Assembly: GCA_023439185.1 (NCBI GenBank)
Contig: JAEXOR010000048.1
Coordinates: 119,415 to 183,414, forward strand
DNA length: 64,000 nt
Reading direction: 5' to 3'
Origin: Bacillota bacterium
GTDB lineage: Bacteria > Bacillota > Desulfotomaculia > Desulfotomaculales > Desulfallaceae
Notes under the pieces: generated by a model
What the model was told of the DNA's origin: nothing
Seen by the model: the letters and a program-made list of their open reading frames with translations, nothing else
The model's database searches: none
Made by a program: the position numbers and the translations under genes
Shown: positions 25,325 through 33,430 of the stretch, one piece after another
Layout of the letters: the number at the start of each line of letters is the position of its first letter
Numbering within the stretch: the first letter of the stretch is position 1

Positions 25325-26551
25325 ATGCAAGATACCCCCAGGGGGAGCAGGCTACATATCGCCCTGTTCGGGCGGCGCAATGCGGGCAAGTCCAGTTTGA
25401 TCAACGCGCTTACCAACCAGGACCTGGCCATTGTCTCCCCCGTGGCCGGCACCACCGCCGACCCGGTTTATAAATCTATGGAGATATTGCCCATTGGACC
25501 GGTGGTGCTGATCGACACCGCGGGGCTTGACGATACCGGGGAGTTGGGCCAAAAACGGGTGGCCAAAAGTCTGGCGGTACTGGATAAGTCCGATCTGGTA
25601 CTGCTGGTGGTGGACCCGCAGCAAGGATTCGGTATGGTGGAACAGGAGGTCGTTGAAACCGCCGGCAAAATGGAGGTCCCCGTGCTGGCGGTAATCAATA
25701 AAACTGACCTGCTGCCAGCTCCGGAAGCCATCCCCTTTACCATACCGGACATTCCCCGGGTCATGGTCAGCGCCGCCACCGGTCGGGGTATCGGCGAACT
25801 GAAACAGGCCCTGGTTAAACTGGCCCCCAAAGACTGGACGGCGCCCACCATCGCCGGGGACCTGGTGCCGCCGGGCGAGGCGGCGCTGCTGGTGGCGCCC
25901 ATCGACCTGGCGGCCCCCAAGGGAAGACTGATCCTGCCCCAGGTGCAGACCATCCGAGATCTTTTGGACCATGACTGCCTGGCCATGGTGGTCAAGGAAA
26001 GAGAGCTGCAAGCGGCGCTCCAAAAGCTGCGGCAGCCCCCCGCCCTGGTGATCACCGACTCCCAGGTCTTTTTAAAGGTTGACGCCGACACTCCGCCCGG
26101 TGTGCCCATGACCTCTTTTTCCATCCTGTTCGCCCGCTACAAGGGAGACCTGGCCACCCTGGTGGCCGGCGCCCTGGCGGTTGACGACCTGCGGCCCGGC
26201 GACCGGGTGCTCATTGCCGAAGCCTGCACCCACCACCGGGTGGCCGATGATATCGGCACCGTGAAGATACCACGCTGGCTGCGTCAGCATGCGGGCGGGG
26301 AGCTTGATTTCCAATGGTCCAGCGGCCTTGAACTGCCGCGGGATCTAGCCGGGTACAAATTGGTCGTTCACTGCGGGGCTTGCATGATCAACCGCCGGGA
26401 AATGCTCAGCCGGATTATGACTGCCCGGGCCGCCGGAGTGCCCGTAGTGAACTACGGGGTCTTAATCGCCCATATGCACGGCATCCTGCGGCGGGCGCTG
26501 GGACCGTTTCCCGAAGTGCTGGCCATGCTGGACGACAAGGGAGTGTATTAA
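25325..26551 (+). CDS. hydF: [FeFe] hydrogenase maturation GTPase HydF
   Basis: The 408-residue protein has an N-terminal GTPase domain (GRRNAGKSSLIN, DTAGLDD, NKTD, SAATG) and a C-terminal cluster site with EACTHHR and, about 55 residues on, HCGACMINRREM, the CxH..HCxxC pattern of HydF. HydF is the scaffold on which the two-iron part of the H-cluster is built before transfer to HydA. AAGGAG lies nine bases before the ATG at 25325; the ATG at 25316 is too close to it. Confidence 0.95.
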   Translation: MQDTPRGSRLHIALFGRRNAGKSSLINALTNQDLAIVSPVAGTTADPVYKSMEILPIGPVVLIDTAGLDDTGELGQKRVAKSLAVLDKSDLVLLVVDPQQGFGMVEQEVVETAGKMEVPVLAVINKTDLLPAPEAIPFTIPDIPRVMVSAATGRGIGELKQALVKLAPKDWTAPTIAGDLVPPGEAALLVAPIDLAAPKGRLILPQVQTIRDLLDHDCLAMVVKERELQAALQKLRQPPALVITDSQVFLKVDADTPPGVPMTSFSILFARYKGDLATLVAGALAVDDLRPGDRVLIAEACTHHRVADDIGTVKIPRWLRQHAGGELDFQWSSGLELPRDLAGYKLVVHCGACMINRREMLSRIMTARAAGVPVVNYGVLIAHMHGILRRALGPFPEVLAMLDDKGVY

Positions 26552-26552
26552 A

Positions 26553-27623
26553 TTGGGCTCCTTCGCCGCCGCGCTGGACCGCGTCCTTTTGGGTAACCGC
26601 CTGGAGCAATCCGAGATTGAAACACTGCTGAGCGCCCAAGGTGAACAGGTACGGGAACTCTTTACGGCCGCCGACCGGGCGCGCCGCCGGGGAGTGGGCG
26701 ATACCGTGCACCTGCGGGCTATTATCGAGTTCTCCAATTACTGCCGCAAGAATTGTCTTTATTGCGGCCTGCGCCGGGACAACAAATCACTGGCCCGTTA
26801 CCGCCTGACGGTGGAGGAAATCATGGACGCCGCGGCGCGGGCCGCCGGCCTGGGCTACCGTACGGTGGTGCTGCAGTCGGGTGAAGATCCTTCTTTTAGC
26901 GTAAAGGATGTGACCCAGCTGGTGGAAAAAATCAAGGCCCGGCATGACCTGGCCGTCACCCTGTCCCTGGGGGAGCGCAACCGGCAGACATACCGGACCT
27001 GGCGGGAAGCCGGCGCCGATCGCTACCTGTTAAAGCAGGAAACCGGCGATCCGGAGCTGTTCGGCTATCTGAAGCCGGACAGCAGCCTGCAAAAGCGGCT
27101 GCAGTGCCTGTACTGGCTGAAGGAATTGGGCTATCAAACCGGCAGCGGCAATATGGTGGGGCTGCCGGGCCAGACCACCGCTATCCTGGCCCAGGACATC
27201 ATCCTGATGCGGGAGCTGGAAGTAGAGATGGCGGGCATCGGCCCCTTCCTGCCCCACCAGGACACCCTCCTGCGGGACGCCGCGCCGGGGAAACTGGAAA
27301 CTGTGCTGGTAACGCTGGCGGTGACCAGACTGTGCCTGCCCCGCGCCCACCTGCCCGCCACCACGTCGTTGGGCACCCTGAGCCCCGACGGCCACCGGCT
27401 GGCCCTGGGCTGCGGCGCCAACGTGATCATGCCCAACCTGACCCCGGCGGAAGTGCGGGGCAAATACCTGATTTACCCGCAAAAGGCCGATATCAGGGAC
27501 GACCCGGTAAAGGCCAAAAGGAACATTGAAACACTGTTGGCCGGCCTGGCCAGACCAGTGGCTGCTGGCTACGGCGATGCCGTAACCAGCAGGAGTCAGA
27601 ATTCAGGAGTCAGTAGTCAGTAG
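26553..27623 (+). CDS. hydE: [FeFe] hydrogenase maturase, radical SAM protein HydE
   Basis: The 356-residue protein has the radical SAM motif CRKNCLYCG (Cx3Cx2C) near residues 65-73 in a TIM-barrel-type domain. HydE acts in making the H-cluster dithiolate-bridged diiron unit. It starts with TTG one base after the hydF stop. Its last eleven codons (SRSQNSGVSSQ) and stop codon come from an extragenic repeat that has run into the 3' end of the gene, so the tail is not native to the family. Confidence 0.93.
   Translation: MGSFAAALDRVLLGNRLEQSEIETLLSAQGEQVRELFTAADRARRRGVGDTVHLRAIIEFSNYCRKNCLYCGLRRDNKSLARYRLTVEEIMDAAARAAGLGYRTVVLQSGEDPSFSVKDVTQLVEKIKARHDLAVTLSLGERNRQTYRTWREAGADRYLLKQETGDPELFGYLKPDSSLQKRLQCLYWLKELGYQTGSGNMVGLPGQTTAILAQDIILMRELEVEMAGIGPFLPHQDTLLRDAAPGKLETVLVTLAVTRLCLPRAHLPATTSLGTLSPDGHRLALGCGANVIMPNLTPAEVRGKYLIYPQKADIRDDPVKAKRNIETLLAGLARPVAAGYGDAVTSRSQNSGVSSQ
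27591..27613 (+). repeat. left arm of the GGAGTCAG inverted repeat
   Basis: AGGAGTCAG occurs at 27591-27599 and again at 27605-27613, with AATTC between. The inverted form CTGACTCCTGACTCCT lies at 27828-27843. This arm overlaps the end of hydE. Confidence 0.7.
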
Positions 27624-27652
27624 TTTAAAAAACAGCAAATCATACTGTAAAG

Positions 27653-27740
27653 TGTGCAAAAATTTACCTAATGCGCAATTCTCCTCAGTAAATGGCTAGA
27701 TATCTAGTTAAAACTGTGCAATTTCTTAATTAATGCGCAA
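27653..27740 (+). repeat. tandem TGTGCAA-TGCGCAA repeats
   Basis: TGTGCAA at 27653-27659 and TGCGCAA at 27672-27678 are repeated as TGTGCAA at 27715 and TGCGCAA at 27734, each pair 19 bases apart start to start and the pairs 62 bases apart. An inverted TTGCACA lies at 27785-27791. The block is enclosed by the GGAGTCAG inverted repeats and stands between hydE and hydG. Confidence 0.6.
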
Positions 27741-27827
27741 ATATCTGGAATTTATTTGTTATTTTTTAAACATTAATTTAAATTTTGCACACTTGACTGG
27801 AGGTTCTTCCATTAGCGGCGTGGGTGT

Positions 27828-27843
27828 CTGACTCCTGACTCCT
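27828..27843 (-). repeat. right arm of the GGAGTCAG inverted repeat
   Basis: CTGACTCCTGACTCCT is the reverse complement of the arm at 27591-27613 without its AATTC. The 253-base interval could be a miniature transposable element or a long-range hairpin. Confidence 0.65.
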
Positions 27844-27873
27844 AAATATTTTTCCAAAATGGAGGTTTACAAG

Positions 27874-29292
27874 ATGGTGAAAGAGCGGGCGGAATTTATT
27901 GATGAAAAACAAATTGAGGCCTGGCTGGCTGAAGCCCGGCGGGCCGGCGGCAATGAAGCCCGGGGGATCATCGAAAAAGCGCGACTGGCCAAAGGTCTAT
28001 CGCCTTATGAGTGCGCCGTGCTGCTGCACCTGGAGGACAGCGAACTGCTGGAAGAGATGTACCGGGCAGCCAAAGCAATTAAAGAAAGCATCTACGGACG
28101 TCGACTGGTGCTTTTCGCCCCGCTCTACGTCAGCAACCACTGCGTAAACAACTGTGTTTACTGCGGCTACCGTTGCGCCAACGGCAACATGCCCCGCCGA
28201 CGCCTGGAGATGGAGGAAATACGGGAGGAAGTAAAAATTCTGGAGTCTTTGGGACACAAGCGCCTGGCCCTGGAAGCCGGGGAAGACCCGGTCCATTGCC
28301 CCATTGATTATATTCTGGAGGCAATCCGCACTATTTACGAGGTCAAGGAAGCCAACGGCAGCATCAGGCGCATTAACGTCAACATCGCCGCCACCACGGT
28401 GGAAAACTACCGCCTGCTGAAAGAAGCCGGCATCGGCACCTATATTCTGTTCCAGGAAACCTATCACCGGGAAACCTATCAAGCCATGCACCCGTCGGGC
28501 CCCAAGCGGGATTACGACTACCATACCACCGCCATGGACCGGGCCATGCAGGGCGGTATTGACGATGTGGGCGCCGGAGTGTTGTTCGGCCTGTACGACT
28601 ATAAGTTCGAGGTCCTTGGACTGCTGCAACACGCTATACACCTGGAGGAACGGTTCGGCGTGGGGCCGCACACAATCTCCGTGCCCAGGCTCAGACCCGC
28701 CCTGGGCGTAAGTTACGATAATTTCCCCCACCTGGTGGACGACGCCAACTTTAAAAGGATTATCGCCGTGCTGCGGCTGGCCGTGCCTTACACCGGTATC
28801 ATCCTGTCCACCCGGGAACCGGCCGGGCTGCGGGACGACCTGATCGGGGTGGGGGTATCGCAAATCAGCGCCGGTTCCTGTACCGGCGTGGGCGGTTACA
28901 AACAGGAACAGGAAAAGGCCCAATGCCGTGGTAGCGCCAGTGATACCATGCAGTTCCAGGTGGAAGACCTCCGCAGCCCGGACGAGGTGCTGCGCAGCGT
29001 CTGTCAGGGCGGATACATACCCAGTTTCTGCACCGCCTGCTACCGCAGCGGACGTACCGGCGACCGGTTTATGGCCCTGGCCAAAAGCGGTCAGATTCAA
29101 AACGTCTGCCAGCCCAACGCCATCCTGACGTTTAAGGAGTTTCTGGAGGACTACGCTTCCCCCGCCACCCAAGAAGCCGGCGCCCGGGCCATAGCGGACC
29201 ATTTGCGGGAAATCACCAACCCCGGTGTGCGCCGCTTGACCGAAGAACGTTTAAAACTAATTGAGGAAGGACAACGAGATTTCTATTTTTAA
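27874..29292 (+). CDS. hydG: [FeFe] hydrogenase maturase, radical SAM tyrosine lyase HydG
   Basis: The 472-residue protein has the radical SAM motif CVNNCVYCG near residues 95-103 and a C-terminal second-cluster site CTACYRSGRTGDRFM with a further Cys 22 residues on (Cx2Cx22C). HydG splits tyrosine to make the CO and CN ligands of the H-cluster. The ATG at 27874 is eight bases after GGAGG; the ATG at 27859 precedes that site. It is the last gene of the operon, behind the repeat-bearing spacer, which may separate its expression from hydE. Confidence 0.95.
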   Translation: MVKERAEFIDEKQIEAWLAEARRAGGNEARGIIEKARLAKGLSPYECAVLLHLEDSELLEEMYRAAKAIKESIYGRRLVLFAPLYVSNHCVNNCVYCGYRCANGNMPRRRLEMEEIREEVKILESLGHKRLALEAGEDPVHCPIDYILEAIRTIYEVKEANGSIRRINVNIAATTVENYRLLKEAGIGTYILFQETYHRETYQAMHPSGPKRDYDYHTTAMDRAMQGGIDDVGAGVLFGLYDYKFEVLGLLQHAIHLEERFGVGPHTISVPRLRPALGVSYDNFPHLVDDANFKRIIAVLRLAVPYTGIILSTREPAGLRDDLIGVGVSQISAGSCTGVGGYKQEQEKAQCRGSASDTMQFQVEDLRSPDEVLRSVCQGGYIPSFCTACYRSGRTGDRFMALAKSGQIQNVCQPNAILTFKEFLEDYASPATQEAGARAIADHLREITNPGVRRLTEERLKLIEEGQRDFYF

Positions 29293-29298
29293 CCTAAA

Positions 29299-29335
29299 AA
29301 ACAGGCTGCCGTGAAAGCAGCCTGTTTCCTTTTTG
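29299..29335 (+). terminator. intrinsic terminator after hydG
   Basis: AAACAGGCTGC (29299-29309) pairs with GCAGCCTGTTT (29317-29327), followed by CCTTTTTG. It ends the maturation operon. Confidence 0.85.
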
Positions 29336-29359
29336 TATGCTTTACTGTTCCCTTCTAAA

Positions 29360-29800
29360 TCAGGAAACGAACCTGTAAACGGCGGAGAAATGCATCAGGT
29401 ACATCGGCCCGTCCATTTCCCAGTATCCGGGCGGGGCCGCCGCCGTACGCCTGACCGTATCCACCGAAAACTTGCGGTCGCTGACCACCAGAGAGCCGCA
29501 ATTGGTCATCTCCTCTTTTTCCCCGGGGCGTATAATATGGTAGTTGCCCTGATAGCCGGGACGTTCAAAAATACATATATAACAATCACCGGCATCAATG
29601 GATGTAACCGGATTCATATTTTGGAAACTGTTAATCGCAGTATTGTGAATCAATTTATAAGAAAAACCGCCATGCCAAACGCGGGCTTGTTTGGTAACAC
29701 CGGACGCTCTGAAAAACCCCTCCAGTGATTTGATTAATTTACTCAGTCCGGATGCCGGCGCCCAACCAAAGCCCCTCGTTGTTTCAGTGACGCTTGACAT
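29360..29800 (-). CDS. small protein with a beta/gamma-crystallin-like motif
   Basis: In the 146-residue protein the stretch CYICIFERPGYQGNYHII, then GSLVVSDRKF, follows the Greek-key pattern of beta/gamma crystallins (FExxxYQG, then SSxxx). Only one clear motif is seen. There is no signal peptide or membrane helix. GGGGGG lies before the ATG. Bacterial proteins of this fold often bind calcium or serve in stress or spore coats; no such claim can be made here. The gene is alone and convergent with hydG. Confidence 0.6.
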   Translation of the reverse strand: MSSVTETTRGFGWAPASGLSKLIKSLEGFFRASGVTKQARVWHGGFSYKLIHNTAINSFQNMNPVTSIDAGDCYICIFERPGYQGNYHIIRPGEKEEMTNCGSLVVSDRKFSVDTVRRTAAAPPGYWEMDGPMYLMHFSAVYRFVS

Positions 29801-30194
29801 CTAAATTCCCCCCCCTGATTACCAACATGATAATCCTTTACCCGGTAAATGGCATCAGATTAGTGTTGAAAAGCTGCATATTACACCCAAAACGCAATAT
29901 TTTTTGGGGAACGTTTCACAAATAAAAAAGTGCTAATTTCAGAAAATTCGTACTAGTTGTTCCCACCTGCTTATATTTTACTTGTCATTACATTTTTTAT
30001 CAAGCGCATTCTAAAAAAATTAATAATATAACGACTGATTTCCGATATACTTTTAATTTTTGTCATTGCTTTTTTTTGCGCATGGACGACTTTTAATCAG
30101 CGGCATGCTAAATAAATCACAAAAACATCTTGTCTTATACCTTAATCATTAATAAAATAATAAAAACAAATTAATTTATAAAGGAGTATAACGG
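29801..30194. other. AT-rich spacer with a promoter for the MinD-like gene
   Basis: No gene is visible. TTGTCT (30130-30135) and TAAAAT (30153-30158), 17 bases apart, form a likely promoter for the gene at 30195. An AACGTTTCACAA half-site lies near 29909. Confidence 0.5.
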
Positions 30195-30911
30195 ATGAGA
30201 ATAGTTTCGATATACGGCGCCACCAAACAAAGCGGAAACACGACCATAGCCGAAGAACTCTCTCTGCTGAGCCAAAACAAAGGTTGCAAGACACTTCTTG
30301 TGGACTTGGACATCCATAAGGGCGACGTGACGGCCAGACTAAACCTGCACCATAATCCCAACATCAGCGACTGGTGCGAAGATATTTACCTGCAAAGCAA
30401 AAAAATAGGCATTATCAACGTCGAATACGAGCAATCGGAATGGACGCATTTTCTGCAAAAACACCCGTCCGGACTGGACGTGCTGGCCACCAATACAGAC
30501 CGCAAACTGCCTGAGTATGGAAACATATATTATGAAATCAGAATAATCTACAATGCAATTAAAAAGAGCGATTACGATGTCGTTGTAATAGATATGGGCA
30601 ATAAACAAACCAGCTTTAACTACGCTATCCTGGAAGATTCCGACGTACCGGTGCTCGTGGTTGATACATTCAGCTATAATGTCAAAATGCTTAAACACTT
30701 TATCTGGGATCTGGAGGATGTGCATTTTCCGGTTGACAAGTTAAAGCTGCTCTTCAACCGGGAAGCATCACCGGTTGAAGAACTGCCGGAAACCGTAGCC
30801 CGGGAATACGGAATACCCGTTTTGGGAGTTTTGCCGGAAATCAAACAAGAAGGCGAACGCTTCCGGCAGCAGTTGGAAAAAATATTTGAGGGCATTTTCA
30901 AAACTAAGTAA
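30195..30911 (+). CDS. MinD/ParA-like protein with an altered Walker A motif
   Basis: The 238-residue protein has the SIMIBI fold order: SIYGATKQSGNTTIAEEL at the N terminus, LLVDLDIHKGDVTARL near residue 36, VVVIDMG near 132 and VLGVLPEI near 210. In the P loop the pattern KGGxGKTT is changed so that the usual Walker lysine position is Asn and the signature lysine position is Thr. ATP hydrolysis may be impaired, as in CpaE/TadZ-type relatives. AAGGAG precedes the ATG. It stands alone, so its partner is not evident. Confidence 0.7.
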   Translation: MRIVSIYGATKQSGNTTIAEELSLLSQNKGCKTLLVDLDIHKGDVTARLNLHHNPNISDWCEDIYLQSKKIGIINVEYEQSEWTHFLQKHPSGLDVLATNTDRKLPEYGNIYYEIRIIYNAIKKSDYDVVVIDMGNKQTSFNYAILEDSDVPVLVVDTFSYNVKMLKHFIWDLEDVHFPVDKLKLLFNREASPVEELPETVAREYGIPVLGVLPEIKQEGERFRQQLEKIFEGIFKTK

Positions 30912-30916
30912 AGCAC

Positions 30917-30963
30917 AAAAAAAGATCCGGCTGCGTCAACTAACGCCATCCGGATCTTTTTTC
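30917..30963 (+). terminator. terminator after the MinD-like gene
   Basis: AAAAAAAGATCCGG and CCGGATCTTTTTT enclose an inner GCGT..ACGC stem. The A and T runs make it work on both strands, and it lies between convergent genes. Confidence 0.85.
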
Positions 30964-31034
30964 AACCAACCCGGTTTTGTTCATTGATAAACGACTTTAA
31001 AGGTCAGGGGCTACACCTTCTCTTTGGTGCCCCC

Positions 31035-32198
31035 CTACAGATCGCCGGGCTTCTCCTCGACCTCGACGGTAATAGATAATGTGGCCTGTTCGCGATGTAT
31101 TGTAAGCTCAATTTTTTGACCAATCTCCGTCTCTTTAATCCGCTCGGCCAGCGCATCAGCATCCTTGACAGATTTTTTATCAATCTGCAGGATTATGTCG
31201 CCCTGCCGCAACCCCGCCGTTTGGGCGGGACTGCCCGGAATGACCCCCACCACCACGACGCCTTCCGTACTATCCAAATTGTAATATTCCGCTATATCCG
31301 TCGTTATGTCGCGCATCTGGATGCCCAGCCAGGGTCTGACTACCTTGCCGTTTTGTTTCAGATCTTCTAAAACCCCCTGCACCGTGCTGGTGGGAATGGC
31401 AAAACCTATTCCCTGCGCCTGGGCCACCGCAGTATTAATCCCCACCACATCACCCTGCAGGTTAAGCAGCGGTCCGCCGCTATTACCCGGATTAATGGCG
31501 GCATCGGTCTGCAGCAGGTTTTTGTAATAACGTTCCTCCACCGGTACCGGTCTGCCTTTGGCACTGATCACACCTACCGTAACGGTATGATCAAATCCAT
31601 AGGGATTACCGATGGCGATCACCCAATTGCCCACTTTAATTTTTTCCGAATCCCCAAGTTTTAACGAAGGCAGATCTTTACCGGCTTGAATCTTCAAAAG
31701 AGCCAGGTCCAAATCATAATCGGCGCCCACCAGCACGGCGGGGTAATCTTTGCTATGGTCCTGCACGGTTACCGTAATCTGGTCGGCTCCGGAGATCACA
31801 TGCTCGTTTGTTAAAATATAACCGTCATCTGAAATAATGAAACCGGAACCCAGGCCGGTCTCGGTACGTTCCCGCCGCGGTTGAGGCGTAATCCCGAAAA
31901 AATTTCTAAAGAAAGGATCGTTAAAGAAGGGATCCGAACCGTACCCGGAAGAAGTTCTCTTTTCCACACTGATTTGCACCACTGCCGGTCCGGCCATTTT
32001 CACAATATCCGCAATTGTTTCGGAGTCAACCCCCGGCAGGCCGGACTGTTCATTGGAGATACCCTGGTTTTCCAAAGCGGATAAATCCGTATCCGCAGAT
32101 CGATCGTCAAAAACTGAACAACCGGCGACAAATATAATCCCCGCTATAAAAAAGGCCAGCACGATAAGACACATCCGCCGCCTGAACGATAACGCCAC
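31035..32198 (-). CDS. HtrA/DegP-type serine protease with PDZ domain
   Basis: The protein of about 387 residues has a lipoprotein signal (FIAGIIFVAGC, Cys near residue 27), a trypsin-like domain with the catalytic triad in LTNEHVISGA (His), DYDLDLALLKI (Asp) and NPGNSGGPLL (Ser), and one C-terminal PDZ domain (GLRQGDIILQIDKK). It should act outside the membrane on misfolded proteins. A GTG at 32198 is six bases after GGGGGTG; the GTG at 32207 touches that site. Gene symbol choice among htrA, htrB and degP is not possible from sequence. Confidence 0.92.
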   Translation of the reverse strand: MALSFRRRMCLIVLAFFIAGIIFVAGCSVFDDRSADTDLSALENQGISNEQSGLPGVDSETIADIVKMAGPAVVQISVEKRTSSGYGSDPFFNDPFFRNFFGITPQPRRERTETGLGSGFIISDDGYILTNEHVISGADQITVTVQDHSKDYPAVLVGADYDLDLALLKIQAGKDLPSLKLGDSEKIKVGNWVIAIGNPYGFDHTVTVGVISAKGRPVPVEERYYKNLLQTDAAINPGNSGGPLLNLQGDVVGINTAVAQAQGIGFAIPTSTVQGVLEDLKQNGKVVRPWLGIQMRDITTDIAEYYNLDSTEGVVVVGVIPGSPAQTAGLRQGDIILQIDKKSVKDADALAERIKETEIGQKIELTIHREQATLSITVEVEEKPGDL

Positions 32199-32307
32199 TT
32201 CACACACCCCCGTAAATTGTATCCAAGTCTAATGAACATCATAGCAAATATAAAAAAAATTTTCCAGAAAATCATTATCAGAATATTAATATTTTTATTT
32301 GGGGCAT

Positions 32308-32344
32308 GTGAAATATTGCACTACCCTTGGTGATCATATATAAT
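32308..32344 (+). promoter_or_regulatory. promoter with overlapping Rex-like operator, CBS-domain gene
   Basis: TTGCAC (32316-32321) and TATAAT (32339-32344) are 17 bases apart. GTGAAATATTGCAC (32308-32321) covers the -35 box and differs by one base from the perfect palindrome at 170-183. This is the right place for repression by a Rex-like or FNR-like regulator. The transcript leader would be about 430 bases. Confidence 0.55.
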
Positions 32345-32507
32345 AGCTGTAAGACAGATTAGATAGATAATTAAGGACATCATTGTTTGTGATTTTTTTT
32401 ACAAATACCTGAAAAGGAGGCCTAACCAGGGATAAAAGGATACTATCGAAGGATGCGGAAAGAAAGAAACAGGCACTCATAATAAAACAAAACAAGAGGG
32501 TGTATCT

Positions 32508-32571
32508 GCACACTGGCTGCCACCAGTGACATTTCCCTCTTACCACAAAAATACAATACATTAACCGACTG
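32508..32571 (+). promoter_or_regulatory. leader hairpin and shared CTTACCACA/AACCGACTG motif
   Basis: CACTGG..CCAGTG (32510-32527) is followed by TCTTACCACA (32538-32547) and ATTAACCGACTG (32560-32571), as in the TSUP leader. A short frame MRKERNRHS at about 32452-32481 precedes it. The rest of the 32345-32781 region shows no gene. Confidence 0.35.
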
Positions 32572-32781
32572 CTCCCACTGTCAGGGGAACAAAATTAATT
32601 CACAGCAGTTAAACATACACAAAAGACACCCATGTGACAATCCATAGTCACTGTTTTGTTTATGTTCCTTATTATATTATCATAAAGCATAACCCCTGAC
32701 AACACCTAAAATTGAAATTTTGTCACTACCCAGAGCCTGTTATGTGGTGACAACAACTAAAAGGTGAGGAGGTTATCCGCT

Positions 32782-33339
32782 ATGGAGAATCTCAAAGAAA
32801 GAAAAGTCAGGGATATTATGATTCCGATATATGAATACCCGCTGATTTCTTCAGAAGCCAGTCTTAAAACTACGCTGCAGGTAATGAAAGACTTATGGCA
32901 TCCACAGGTTAACAAGCCCAAATCCGGCCGGCGGCGTGTTGTGGTCTTTGAAAACAATGTGCCGATCGGAACCTTCGGCATTAATGAAATGTTTAAAGCC
33001 ATCGAACCGCAGTATTTGGAAAGTTTAAATTTCGCAGGTATAAAAATGCCCGGTTCACCGGTACCGATTTTCTGGGAAGGCCTTTTCAGCGAGCGGTGCC
33101 TTGAGGTGGCGCAGGATAAAATAAAAAAATACACTTCGCTATTTGAATATTTCGCCAATGCCGATGATACCCTGCTCCGGGCGTCCTGCTACATGGTCAA
33201 AGCTAAACAGGAATTCCTGCCGGTCAAAAGTAATAACCGGCTCGTGGGCATGGTTCTGAATGACGATATATTCAAGGAGATTTGCGACCTGGTTGCCGAC
33301 GAATCTCAACCGGCCACCAGGACCGACAAACTCGCTTAA
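32782..33339 (+). CDS. CBS-domain pair protein
   Basis: The 185-residue protein has two CBS-like halves. The first runs from VRDIMIPIYEYPLISSEA to IGTFGINEMFKAI, and the second from YFANADDTLLRASCYMV to RLVGMVLNDDIFKEI. CBS pairs bind adenine nucleotides or SAM and usually sense energy state. No other domain is attached. GGAGG precedes the ATG at 32782; the GTG at 32764 lies before that site. Its control region resembles that of the TSUP permease, so both may belong to one regulon. Confidence 0.75.
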   Translation: MENLKERKVRDIMIPIYEYPLISSEASLKTTLQVMKDLWHPQVNKPKSGRRRVVVFENNVPIGTFGINEMFKAIEPQYLESLNFAGIKMPGSPVPIFWEGLFSERCLEVAQDKIKKYTSLFEYFANADDTLLRASCYMVKAKQEFLPVKSNNRLVGMVLNDDIFKEICDLVADESQPATRTDKLA

Positions 33340-33372
33340 CGCCGCGCCAACCCCCACCCCTATAGCGCGCAA

Positions 33373-33406
33373 TTGAAGACTCCCCGCATTAGCGGGGAGT
33401 CTTCAA
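33373..33406. terminator. bidirectional terminator between CBS gene and permease
   Basis: TTGAAGACTCCCCGC (33373-33387) and GCGGGGAGTCTTCAA (33392-33406) form fifteen perfect pairs with loop ATTA. It lies between convergent genes. Confidence 0.8.
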
Positions 33407-33430
33407 TGTTTAAGGAGCCATATAAATATA

